Shown here piece after piece: positions 10,383-18,834 of a DNA stretch of 64,000 bases. The position numbers were made by a program, and so were the translations under genes. The notes beneath the pieces were generated by a model. That model did not search any database and had not been told where the DNA came from. It worked only from the letters and a program-made list of their open reading frames with translations. The stretch covers positions 1,594,001 through 1,658,000 of the forward strand of contig NZ_CP034328.1 of NCBI RefSeq assembly GCF_003940805.1, in the 5' to 3' direction. The first letter of the stretch is position 1. Each line of letters opens with the position of its first letter. This stretch comes from Tabrizicola piscis (GTDB lineage: Bacteria; Pseudomonadota; Alphaproteobacteria; Rhodobacterales; Rhodobacteraceae).

Positions 10383-11551
10383 GCCGCCTGTTGCAGGCGA
10401 TTTTCGGGCGGTTGCCGATCGGATGGCTGCAACTGACGCATAACCGCACCCGCTTTGCGGCGGCGCTGGCCGGGGTGGCCTTTGCCAATGTGCTGGTCTT
10501 CGTGCAGTTGGGGATCATGGCGTCGATGGGGGCGGCGACCCTGCGGCCCTATGACTTCTTTCGGGCCGACATCATGATTTCTGCCGGTGATGCCAATGCG
10601 ATGGCCGATGGTGGCAACGTGGCGCGCCAATGGTTGCTCCAGGCCATGGCTGACCCCGATGTGACGGACGGGATGGGGCTTTTCCTGGCCAACGTGGCCT
10701 GGGACCGGGGCGAAAAGGACATCAGCCTGTCCACCTTCGGGATCGACCCGGTCAAGCCCGGCTTCCTCAACCCCGCCTTGGCCGAGGATATGTCCCTGCT
10801 GGCGGTGCAGGATGCGGCGATCCTTGACCGGCTGGCGCGCGGCCTTGCCCGGGAGGAGGCAGCTGCCATCCGCCCGCAGACCCCGCTGAGTTTCGAGGCG
10901 GCGGGTCGGACACTGACCGCCTATGCCACCTTTGCCGGGGGCGGCGGCTTTGGCGGGGATGGCTACATGCTGGTGTCGGACCAGACCTTCCTGTCGCTGT
11001 TTCCCGCCCGCAGTTCGGCGGCCCCTGACCATATCCTTCTGACCCTGCGGCCCGGCGCAGACGTGGACGCGGCGGTTGCGCGGCTCAAGACGCTGATCTC
11101 GGACCCGTCGCTGCGCATCCGCAGCTTTGCCGCCGCCGCAGAAGAGGACTTGCGCTATCAGCAGACCCGGCGTCCTACGGGCATCATCTTCGGCTTTGGC
11201 GTGCTGATCGGGGTGCTGGTCGGGCTGGTCATCGTCTATCAGGTGCTGTCGACCGACGTGGCCGACCACTTGCGCGAATATGCAACCTTCAAGGCCATGG
11301 GCTACGGCTCCGGGTTCTTCTTGGGCGTGGTCTTTGAAGAGGCGTTGGTTCTGGGCATCATGGGCTTCATCCCCGGGCTGATCATCGGCACTGCAATTCT
11401 GACGTTGATGGGCAAGATCACGACGCTGCCCCTGGCCATGACGCCCTCGATGGCGATCAGCGTGTTTGTCGGGACCGTGGTGTTTTCCGCCCTTTCCGGG
11501 GCCATCGCGACCCGCCGCCTTGCCGCCGCCGACCCCGCCGATCTGTTCTGA
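10379..11551 (+). CDS. DevC-like ABC transporter permease (MacB/FtsX superfamily)
   Basis: 390 residues. An N-terminal TM segment follows the GWLQLTHNRTRFAAALAGVAFANVL-type start that is characteristic of DevC. A large periplasmic domain (about 60-265) follows, then three C-terminal TM segments with the FtsX-like YATFKAMGYGSGFF loop. DevC is the membrane core of DevBCA pumps, which export glycolipids in heterocyst-forming cyanobacteria; the substrate in proteobacteria is not established. Translationally coupled to the DevB-like gene. Confidence 0.85.
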   Translation: MSRLLQAIFGRLPIGWLQLTHNRTRFAAALAGVAFANVLVFVQLGIMASMGAATLRPYDFFRADIMISAGDANAMADGGNVARQWLLQAMADPDVTDGMGLFLANVAWDRGEKDISLSTFGIDPVKPGFLNPALAEDMSLLAVQDAAILDRLARGLAREEAAAIRPQTPLSFEAAGRTLTAYATFAGGGGFGGDGYMLVSDQTFLSLFPARSSAAPDHILLTLRPGADVDAAVARLKTLISDPSLRIRSFAAAAEEDLRYQQTRRPTGIIFGFGVLIGVLVGLVIVYQVLSTDVADHLREYATFKAMGYGSGFFLGVVFEEALVLGIMGFIPGLIIGTAILTLMGKITTLPLAMTPSMAISVFVGTVVFSALSGAIATRRLAAADPADLF

Positions 11552-11560
11552 GGGCTGGAG

Positions 11561-12256
11561 ATGGACACCGAAAACATCCTTGAGGCTGTCGGGCTGAATC
11601 ACTGGTTCGGTGCCGGAGAGGTGCGCAAGCAGGCGCTGTTCGACGTGAACCTGACGCTGAAGCGCGGCAGTTTCACCGTGCTCATGGGACCCTCCGGGTC
11701 GGGCAAGACCACGGTCCTGACGCTGGTCGGCTGCCTGCGCGGCGTGCAGGAGGGGTCGGTCCGCCTTTTGGAGCAAGAGCTGTGCGGCGCGTCCGAGGCG
11801 CAGCTTGTGGCCTTGCGTCGGCGTTTGGGCTTCATCTTTCAAGCGCACAACTTGCACGAAAGCCTGACGGCCACGCAGAACGTGATCATGGGGCTGCAAG
11901 TGCATCGCGGGATCCCTGATGCCAAAGCGAAAGCTGCCGCCGCCCATGCCCTTGGCCTGCTTGGCCTGTCGGACCGGGTGGATTACCTGCCCGCGAACCT
12001 GTCAGGCGGGCAAAAGCAGCGCGTCGCCATTGCCCGGGCACTGGTCGGCAACCCGGCGCTGGTGCTGGCGGACGAACCCACCGCCGCACTGGACAAGGAC
12101 AGCGCCGCCGAAGTGGTCGATCTTCTGAAACGCATGGGCGCCGCGCGCGGCACGACCACCCTTCTGGTCACCCATGACAATCGCATTCTCGACCGCGCCG
12201 ACCGTATCCTGACGCTGGAGGACGGGCGGATCGTAAAGACCGAAGATCGCACCTGA
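11561..12256 (+). CDS. DevA-like ABC transporter ATPase
   Basis: 231 residues. Walker A GPSGSGKT, signature LSGGQKQRV and Walker B ALVLADEPTAALD are all intact, with an H-loop LLVTHDNRILDRADRI. It belongs to the LolD/MacB-type ATPases that pair with FtsX-like permeases. The gene sits 9 nt after the DevC-like gene with a GGAG ribosome binding site, completing a three-gene export operon. Nothing nearby names the cargo. Confidence 0.9.
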   Translation: MDTENILEAVGLNHWFGAGEVRKQALFDVNLTLKRGSFTVLMGPSGSGKTTVLTLVGCLRGVQEGSVRLLEQELCGASEAQLVALRRRLGFIFQAHNLHESLTATQNVIMGLQVHRGIPDAKAKAAAAHALGLLGLSDRVDYLPANLSGGQKQRVAIARALVGNPALVLADEPTAALDKDSAAEVVDLLKRMGAARGTTTLLVTHDNRILDRADRILTLEDGRIVKTEDRT

Positions 12257-12442
12257 AGGGGGGAGTTGATCTTGGTTGAGGATGGCCAGCCCCAATCAAA
12301 ACGACGCTGTCCGGGTGCAAGATCAAGCCACTTTCCCGACTGGTCGGAACGAAAGGCCGGGCCGTTCGCTATTGTTTCATCGCCAACGCGCTGGCTGACG
12401 GTTTAGATTGGAACCTCAAGAATCCCGGACAGGAGAGACCAA

Positions 12443-13243
12443 GTGACAGAAAGCGACATCCTTCTGTCCCATCTCGATGCCGATGGCATCCTGCGGCTGA
12501 CCCTGAACGACACGCGTCGCCGCAATGCCCTGTCCGAGGCGATGCTGGGGGCGCTGGACCGCGCCTTTGCGGCGGCGGCGGCCGACGCGGCCGTGCGGGT
12601 GGTGGTTCTGGCAGCCAATGGTCCGGCCTTTTGCGCGGGCCATGACCTGAAGGAATTGACCGCCGGGCGCGCGGCACCCGATGGGGGCAAGGCTTACTTT
12701 GCGAAGATCATAACGCTTTGTTCCGGGGTCATGCAGTCCATTGTCACCTGCCCCAAGCCGGTGATTGCCGAAGTCACCGGTGTCGCCACCGCCGCCGGCT
12801 GTCAGCTGGTCGCCAGTTGCGATCTTGCCATCGCCGCGACGGATGCGCGCTTCAGCACCCCCGGCGTGCATATCGGGCTGTTCTGTTCCACGCCCATGGT
12901 CGCCCTGTCGCGCAACGTCGCCAACAAGCACGCGATGGAGATGCTTTTGACCGGCGACATGGTCCCTGCGGCGCGGGCGGCGGAAATCGGGCTGGTGAAC
13001 CATGCCGTCGCCCCTGAAACGGTGACCGAGGCCACGATGGCGATGGCACGAAAGATCGCATCAAAATCCAGCCTGACGCTGGCGACCGGCAAGCGTGCCT
13101 TTTATGAACAGCGCGAGATGCCATTGGCGCAGGCCTATGACCAAGCCTCGGCGGTGATGGTGGAAAACATGCTGGCCCGGGATGCCGAAGAGGGCATCGG
13201 TGCATTCATCGAAAAGCGCGCACCCCAGTGGCAGGACCGGTAG
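12443..13243 (+). CDS. Enoyl-CoA hydratase/isomerase family protein
   Basis: 266 residues from GTG 12443 with AGGAGAG 6 nt upstream. The crotonase fold is indicated by LRLTLNDTRRRNALSEAM, the oxyanion-hole segment FCAGHDLKEL and a VTGVATAAGCQLVASCDLAIA helix. The GHDLKEL form resembles mitochondrial ECHDC3-type proteins. A Glu at the usual catalytic site is not obvious, so hydratase activity is not assured. It is monocistronic in appearance and converges on the DJ-1-like gene with an 11-nt gap. Confidence 0.85.
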   Translation: MTESDILLSHLDADGILRLTLNDTRRRNALSEAMLGALDRAFAAAAADAAVRVVVLAANGPAFCAGHDLKELTAGRAAPDGGKAYFAKIITLCSGVMQSIVTCPKPVIAEVTGVATAAGCQLVASCDLAIAATDARFSTPGVHIGLFCSTPMVALSRNVANKHAMEMLLTGDMVPAARAAEIGLVNHAVAPETVTEATMAMARKIASKSSLTLATGKRAFYEQREMPLAQAYDQASAVMVENMLARDAEEGIGAFIEKRAPQWQDR

Positions 13244-13254
13244 GACCGGCCACG

Positions 13255-13992
13255 TCAACGGCCAAGTGTCTGAACCACCAGTTCCGCCGCCGCCGCGCCC
13301 GAGAATTGTTGTTGGCCGGTGATCAGGTTCCCATCGCGGATCGCAAAGGGTTTGAACATGCCGTTCACAATGAAATTGGTGCCCTCCAACTTCTTCGCCT
13401 CGTCTTCGATCCAGAAGGGCTGGATTTTCTGGCCGGCCCAGGCGTCGGCAAAGGCTTCCTCGGTATTGGCGAACCCGGTCCAGGTCTTGCCCTTGACCAG
13501 CAGGTCGCCATTCGACAGCCGGGTCTTCAGAAGGATGCAGGTGCCATGGCAGACGACGGCGACGATCTTGACCGCCTCATAGGTCTTGGCCACAAAGGCA
13601 TGCAGCGCGGTATCGTCGATCATCGTCACCATGGGCGACTGCCCACCCGCCACGAAGATTGCATCATAGGCGGTGGGGTCCACCTCGGCGATGGATCTTG
13701 TGCCCTTCAGCAGGTTTGCGTGTTTCGCGGACGTCTTGAAGCCCAGTGACAGGATGTCTGCCGCTGAATAGCCGCTGGCATCCTCGGGGTCGGAGAAACC
13801 GTCGGCGACCAGATCGCCGCCCTTGGGACTGACGATTTCCACATCGTAGCCCGCCTCGGTAAAGGTCCAGTAGGGGTGGGTCAGTTCGGCCCACCAAAAG
13901 CCCACAGGCCAGCCTGTCGTGGCCGAGGTGCCGGGGTTCGCCACGATCATCAGGATCTTCTTCTTGCCATGCGTGTCGATGGAAGCTGACAT
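13255..13992 (-). CDS. DJ-1/PfpI family (class I glutamine amidotransferase-like) protein
   Basis: 245 residues. The nucleophile elbow is VVCHGTC with the preceding IFVAGGQSP strand, as in Hsp31/YDR533C-like DJ-1 proteins, which act as glyoxalase III or holding chaperones. An N-terminal ILMIVANPGTSATTGWPVGFW segment with the acidic/tryptophan pattern also fits that branch. It lies downstream of the NAD(P)-binding oxidoreductase on the same strand (106-nt gap), so both may respond to the divergent LysR regulator. A carbonyl-stress role is inferred only from family. Confidence 0.82.
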   Translation of the reverse strand: MSASIDTHGKKKILMIVANPGTSATTGWPVGFWWAELTHPYWTFTEAGYDVEIVSPKGGDLVADGFSDPEDASGYSAADILSLGFKTSAKHANLLKGTRSIAEVDPTAYDAIFVAGGQSPMVTMIDDTALHAFVAKTYEAVKIVAVVCHGTCILLKTRLSNGDLLVKGKTWTGFANTEEAFADAWAGQKIQPFWIEDEAKKLEGTNFIVNGMFKPFAIRDGNLITGQQQFSGAAAAELVVQTLGR

Positions 13993-14098
13993 TGCGATTT
14001 CCTTTCAGCAGGTTGCCGGTTTCACAAAGTTGAAGCGGTGCAGGCGGCGGCGGGACCGGATGGACCCTTGCTGCCGGCGGGAACCGGGACGGCCCCGC

Positions 14099-14731
14099 TT
14101 ATGCGGGGACGGCCGCGAAGGCCCACATGCGCCCCTTGCCGCGCATCAATGCCTGATTGATCCAGACCATGCCGAAGGGTTCCAGAAGCCGTGCCTTGGT
14201 GATGTCGCCGGCATCCAGCGCGTCGAAGCCAAGGTCCGCCAGCATCTGCCCGACCAAGGCCTTTGCGCCTACGTCATTGCCTGCCATGAACATCACCGGG
14301 GCGTGGGCCAAAAGGGATGTGTCGGCCATGATCTCTGCCCCGACCTGATTCAGCGTCTTGACCACATGGGCCCCGGGCAGCCAACCCTGCACGATCTCAC
14401 CGCCCGAGGTGCTATGCCCCACCTTCAACCCGATGCCGCCAGCGCTGCGGCCTATGGGGTTCATGCAGTCCACCACCACCTTGCCAGTCAGATCGCCAAG
14501 GGCCGCCACCGCCGCCTCTGCAGCGTCCCAGGGTAGGGCAAGCACCACGATATCGGCGCCGCGCGCGGCATCGGCAGGCAAAGCGGTGCTTGCCCCGGTC
14601 GCTGCTGCCAGTGCCGACACCCTGGACCCCGCCGGATCGCGCGCGCCAAGGACGAGATAATGCCCCTTGCTCTTCAGTCCGCGCGCGACGGCGCCACCCA
14701 CATTGCCAGTCCCGATGATGGCGATCCGCAT
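14099..14731 (-). CDS. NAD(P)-binding oxidoreductase, F420-dependent NADP reductase-like
   Basis: 210 residues. The N-terminal Rossmann motif is MRIAIIGTGNVGGAVARGL. The remainder (ADIVVLALPWDA, VVVDCMNPIGRSAGGIGLKVGHSTSGGEIVQ, HVVKTLNQVGAEIM) matches the FNO-like NADPH-dependent reductase family common in bacteria that lack F420. Cytosolic. The gene is divergent from a LysR regulator, with 72 bp between start codons, the usual layout for a regulated target. Confidence 0.85.
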   Translation of the reverse strand: MRIAIIGTGNVGGAVARGLKSKGHYLVLGARDPAGSRVSALAAATGASTALPADAARGADIVVLALPWDAAEAAVAALGDLTGKVVVDCMNPIGRSAGGIGLKVGHSTSGGEIVQGWLPGAHVVKTLNQVGAEIMADTSLLAHAPVMFMAGNDVGAKALVGQMLADLGFDALDAGDITKARLLEPFGMVWINQALMRGKGRMWAFAAVPA

Positions 14732-14790
14732 GCGTTTCTCCTTGCTTCAGGTGTTGCGGCAGAGATATGCGGAAGAAGAAAGAAACAAAA

Positions 14791-14805
14791 ATGAATAGGG
14801 TTCAT
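14791..14805. promoter_or_regulatory. Candidate LysR operator (T-N11-A dyad) over the regulator's own start
   Basis: ATGAA-N5-TTCAT is a perfect 5-bp dyad containing T-N11-A, the LysR-type core. It lies in the divergent region and overlaps the ATG at 14804 by two bases. This placement would suit autorepression. No binding data; recognised by pattern only. Confidence 0.45.
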
Positions 14806-15724
14806 GTCAGACTTAAGCACATCGCAACTCAGGCGGCTGGATCTGACCCTGCTTCTCGTGTTCCTGGGGTTGGTGCGGCATCGCAAAGCGGCGGATGTGG
14901 CCACGGAACTGGGGTTGACGCAATCGGCGATCAGTCAGGCGGTAAAACGTCTGCGGGACATCTTTGGTGACGAGTTGTTCCTGCGCCGCCCGCACGGGAT
15001 GGAGCCGACGGCCATCGCGCTTGCACTGGAAGAGCCCGTGCGCCGCGCGGTTGAGGCGTTGCGCACAGCGCTTGGTGCGGCGCGGGCCTTTGATGCGGCG
15101 ACGGCTACGGGACTGGTGCGCGTCGCGGCCCTTGATGCTGAACAGGCCGTGCTGATCCCGCCCTTGGCCGCGCGACTGCGAGAATTGGCCCCGGGCCTTA
15201 CCCTGTCAGTGCTGCCGCTTGGGCGGAATGCGGCGATGGACGCCCTGTCCGAAGGGCGGGCCGACCTCGCTCTCGGGTTCGTCTGGGACGCGCCAGAGTC
15301 CATCGTGGCAGACAAGCTTTATGACGAAGCCTTCCTTGTCGCAGGAAGGCCCGAGGCGCTGCCCAACGCCCCAAGGCTTGATCTGGACTCCTACTGCGCC
15401 GCCGACCATGTCCTGATCTCGCCCGGGGGCGATCTGCGTGGCGTGGTGGACGACCAGCTGGACACCATAGGCAGAACACGCCGCGTGATCCTTGGCCTTC
15501 CCGCCTTCCTGCCCGCACTGGCCGCTGCGGCCGCGTCGGGCGCACTGGTGACATTGCCCGCCCGTATCGCGCAGGGATTTTCCAAGGGTTTCGGCCTTGT
15601 TACCGCAACACCCCCGATCGAGGTTCGCCGCTTCCCCGTGTCAGTCTTCTGGCACCTCCGCAACGACGCCGATCCCAGAACACTCTGGCTGCGCAAGGTA
15701 GTCGCACAGGTGTCAGGTACCTGA
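14804..15724 (+). CDS. LysR-family transcriptional regulator
   Basis: 306 residues. The N-terminal winged helix-turn-helix covers about 9-66 (LDLTLLLVFLGLVRHRKAADVATELGLTQSAISQAVKRLR), and the rest is the effector-binding domain (about 90-300). The start at 14804 has AGGG 6 nt upstream. It is divergent from the F420-type reductase gene and probably controls that gene and the DJ-1-like gene beyond it. Its stop lies in a 14-bp perfect palindrome (15712-15725), possibly part of a terminator. Confidence 0.9.
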   Translation: MSDLSTSQLRRLDLTLLLVFLGLVRHRKAADVATELGLTQSAISQAVKRLRDIFGDELFLRRPHGMEPTAIALALEEPVRRAVEALRTALGAARAFDAATATGLVRVAALDAEQAVLIPPLAARLRELAPGLTLSVLPLGRNAAMDALSEGRADLALGFVWDAPESIVADKLYDEAFLVAGRPEALPNAPRLDLDSYCAADHVLISPGGDLRGVVDDQLDTIGRTRRVILGLPAFLPALAAAAASGALVTLPARIAQGFSKGFGLVTATPPIEVRRFPVSVFWHLRNDADPRTLWLRKVVAQVSGT

Positions 15725-15826
15725 CGCCGTGGCTTTGACAGGGTGGAGCGGGTTTCGGCTGTCATCTGGCAGCTTTCAGTGGGGTCTGTTGCAAGCCTTA
15801 GGCGCAGTGGCAGTCCGAAAACCACC

Positions 15827-17371
15827 TCAGGGCAGGTTCGCCGGAATATGGGCGCGCGTCGCCTGTTCGAAGGCATAGGCGTAGGCCAGAAGCTGTGCGT
15901 CCTGCCCCTTCTTGCCGATCAGTGTCACGCCGACCGGTTCGCCTGACTCCTTGCGCCCTATCGGGACGGTGATCGCCGGATAGCCCGCTGTTGCGTAAAA
16001 GATCGAGTGCAGGTTTGCCATGCTGACCAGCACTTCCACCCCACCATGCGCGGCAAAGGCTGCATCCATCGCCTCGGTCATGGCCGTGTGCACGTCGGTG
16101 GTCAGTTTTGCATAGTCTTCGGCGGTAAGTTCGGCGGTCAATGGCGCGAACTTTTCCAGCAGATCCTGGCCAAAGGGCATGCGACGCTTTGGATCTTCCT
16201 TGTTGTAGGCGATCAGGTCTTCCAGCGTCACGACGCTTGGGTTGTGCGCGGATACGACGGGCATCATGTCATAGCGCATGCCCGCGCTGAGGTAGACGAA
16301 GAACTGCTGGATGACATCCATCGGCACATCCAGCGTGACCGGAGCCGGATCAGCGCCGAGCATCACCAAGGCCGCGGCTGTGCGCGTCATGGCTTCGGTC
16401 CCCATGCCAGCATCGGCGATGTCCGCCAGCAAGACCCCCACCTTGACCCCCGTCAGGGCATCAGCAGAAAGGCCCGCGGCATAGTCCACCTCTGCCGTAT
16501 CGGCGGCCGCCAGAAGCAAGGCCGCATCCTGCACCGTGCGCGCGATGGGGCCGGGGCCGTCATTGCTGGCGATCAGCGGCACGACGCCTTCGGTGCTGAC
16601 CAGCCCGGCTGAGGGCTTCATGCCGACAAGGCTCATCACCCCGGCGGGCGCGACGAGCGAACCTGCTGTCTCGGTCCCGATGCTGACGACAGCGAACTGT
16701 GCGGCCACGCTGATCGCCGAGCCGGAGCTGGAGCCATAGGTCGGGTAAGGCCCCAGCGGGTTGACGCCCTGCCCGCCCACGGCACCATTGCCGCCTGACG
16801 GGTAACCCGAGGCCAATGATCCGGCAAATTCTGACAGGCTGGCCTTGCCGATGATGACCGCCCCTGCCGCGCGCAGGCTGGCGACGAGGGCCGCATCTTC
16901 AGCAGCAACGCGGTCGAACAGGATTTCCGCATTCGCCGTCGTGTGCATCGGTCCCGCGGTGCCGACGTTGTCCTTCAGACTGACCGGGATGCCGTCCAGC
17001 GGGCCAAGCGACTGGCCCGCCGCACGGCGGGCATCGGCGGCGCGGGCTTCGTCCAGCGCGGCGGGGTTCAGCTCCAGCATCCCGCGGAGGCGGTCATCAA
17101 GCCGCTGGATGCGCGCAAGGTGCCAAAGGGTCACCGCTTCCGATGTCAGCTCACCAGCCGCCATTGCGGTCTGGATGTCGGCGATCCCGGCGACCATGAG
17201 GAAGCTGTCCACCCCGGGCGGTGGCTGGAAGGCGGCCAAAGCTTCGCCGAACGGCGCGAAGTCCAGCGGGCGCAGGCGTTCGGTCTGTACGGCCTCAAGT
17301 CTTGCGGAGACCTCTTCCGCCTGCACGCCGAAGGGCAGCAGCAGCGCGAGTGCGACAACAAGCGGACGCAT
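15827..17371 (-). CDS. Exported amidase (amidase-signature family)
   Basis: 514 residues with a signal peptide (MRPLVVALALLLPFGVQAEE). The Ser-cisSer-Lys triad of the amidase-signature family is visible: Lys133 in SLKDN, the cis-Ser in GSSSGS (213-218) and the nucleophile Ser238 in GTETAGS. Glycine positions deviate slightly from the usual GGSSGG form. A periplasmic location is predicted, which is unusual for this mostly cytosolic family. Its start overlaps the S10 carboxypeptidase stop (TGATG), so it is translationally coupled as the last gene of a four-gene hydrolase operon. The substrate could be peptide amides or N-acyl compounds. Confidence 0.88.
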   Translation of the reverse strand: MRPLVVALALLLPFGVQAEEVSARLEAVQTERLRPLDFAPFGEALAAFQPPPGVDSFLMVAGIADIQTAMAAGELTSEAVTLWHLARIQRLDDRLRGMLELNPAALDEARAADARRAAGQSLGPLDGIPVSLKDNVGTAGPMHTTANAEILFDRVAAEDAALVASLRAAGAVIIGKASLSEFAGSLASGYPSGGNGAVGGQGVNPLGPYPTYGSSSGSAISVAAQFAVVSIGTETAGSLVAPAGVMSLVGMKPSAGLVSTEGVVPLIASNDGPGPIARTVQDAALLLAAADTAEVDYAAGLSADALTGVKVGVLLADIADAGMGTEAMTRTAAALVMLGADPAPVTLDVPMDVIQQFFVYLSAGMRYDMMPVVSAHNPSVVTLEDLIAYNKEDPKRRMPFGQDLLEKFAPLTAELTAEDYAKLTTDVHTAMTEAMDAAFAAHGGVEVLVSMANLHSIFYATAGYPAITVPIGRKESGEPVGVTLIGKKGQDAQLLAYAYAFEQATRAHIPANLP

Positions 17372-18801
17372 CAGTTGGCCCCCGCATAAAAGGCGCGAAC
17401 GTCGGCGGCGAACTCTGCCCGGCTGGCCTTTTGCAGATAGAACATATGCCCCCCCGGATAGACGCCGAACAACAGCCGCTTGCGCGCCTCGGGGTTGACC
17501 AGCGATTGTTCAAGCACGAATTTCGTGCGGAAGTACGGCGTTGCCAGATCGTGCATCCCGTGCACGACCAGCGCCCGCAGGTCAGGGTTCTGCGCCAGCG
17601 ACAGCGCAAGGTCGTCCGGCCCCCCGGTGGGGGAAGACCGGTCCCATGCCAGATTGACCTGCATGCTGAGCGGAATGTAGTTGCGGTCGGTCTGGTAGCC
17701 TATCCTGCCTCGGATATGGTCCATGAAGGGCGGCAGCAGCACCCCGGTCAGCACGGCAAGCGACCGGTCGAACACGTTCAGACCGGGCAACTCGGGGATC
17801 GGGTTCTCGGTCGCGACGGTGCCGTCATAGCGGTCGATCATCAGGCCCTTGTCCTGCAACAACTCTGTCGCGAAATCCTGGTCGCCGATCCGCGCGCGCT
17901 TGCGGGCGACATAGGCGGTGTCCAGCCCGATCATGCCCGCCACCTGGTCGAAGAAGGCCGCCCGCGTGGCATCGTCGGCGCGGCCAAGGCGGACCAGTCC
18001 GTTGGCAAACTCGTTCAGGGCAAAGCGCTCGAACTCCTCCAGCGCTTCGGGGCCGGGGGGTTCGCCGTTCATTCCCCAATGGGCGGCAATCGCGGCCTGG
18101 GTCGGGAACATGGTGATCGGGCCAAGGATGGAATAGCGCGTATCGGGGATCTCGGTATGCAGGGCGGGCGAGATCAGGATCGCCATGTTCAGGTTGATGC
18201 CATAGTCCCGAGCGAGGATCTGCGACAGGCCTGACACCCGCTGCCCGCCGTAGCTTTCCCCCGCCAGCGCCTTGGGCGACCCCCAGCGGTCGTTCGCGGT
18301 CAGCCATTGCCGGATGAACCAGGCGATGGAGTGCATGTCGCTGTCCACCGCGTAGTATTTCTTCGGATCACCGGGCTGGCCATCCGACCCCGGCAGCATC
18401 CGGCTGTAGCCGGTGCCCACGGGATCAATGAAGACAAGATCGGTAAAATCGATCCAGCTATCGGGATTCGGCTCCAGCTTTGCGGGGACAGCAGGAAAGG
18501 TTCCGTCGCCGGGCGAGGCGATGGTCAGCGGGCCGATGGCGGCGATGTGCAGAAAGATGCTGGCCCCGCCCGGCCCGCCGTTGACCAGAAAGGTCACCGG
18601 GCGCGTCGCAGGATCGGCACTGTCCTTGATGTAATCGACGTGGAACAGCTCGGCATCCGGACGCTCGGGATCCTCGCCGATGGGGATCATTCCGGCGGTG
18701 GCTGTCCAGTCCGTCGTCTCTTGCGCCGTCGCCGCGCAAGGTGCCCAAAGCAGGGCGGCCAAAAGGACGTACAGCATTCTTGGCAGGAATCGCAGGATCA
18801 T
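17371..18801 (-). CDS. Exported serine carboxypeptidase-like hydrolase (peptidase family S10)
   Basis: 476 residues. A signal peptide ends near ATAQE (about residue 27). S10 marks are present: GGPGGAS (75-81), the nucleophile Ser183 in GESYGG, Asp418 in HGMHDLATPY and His452 in PGGHMFY. S10 enzymes remove C-terminal residues or act as acyltransferases at acidic pH; in bacteria they are periplasmic or secreted. It lies 33 nt after the TAP-like hydrolase gene and overlaps the amidase gene, so the three enzymes probably act on the same substrates. Confidence 0.88.
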   Translation of the reverse strand: MILRFLPRMLYVLLAALLWAPCAATAQETTDWTATAGMIPIGEDPERPDAELFHVDYIKDSADPATRPVTFLVNGGPGGASIFLHIAAIGPLTIASPGDGTFPAVPAKLEPNPDSWIDFTDLVFIDPVGTGYSRMLPGSDGQPGDPKKYYAVDSDMHSIAWFIRQWLTANDRWGSPKALAGESYGGQRVSGLSQILARDYGINLNMAILISPALHTEIPDTRYSILGPITMFPTQAAIAAHWGMNGEPPGPEALEEFERFALNEFANGLVRLGRADDATRAAFFDQVAGMIGLDTAYVARKRARIGDQDFATELLQDKGLMIDRYDGTVATENPIPELPGLNVFDRSLAVLTGVLLPPFMDHIRGRIGYQTDRNYIPLSMQVNLAWDRSSPTGGPDDLALSLAQNPDLRALVVHGMHDLATPYFRTKFVLEQSLVNPEARKRLLFGVYPGGHMFYLQKASRAEFAADVRAFYAGAN

Positions 18802-18834
18802 TTGGGTCGTCCTTTGGTCATGAAGGCTGCAACA

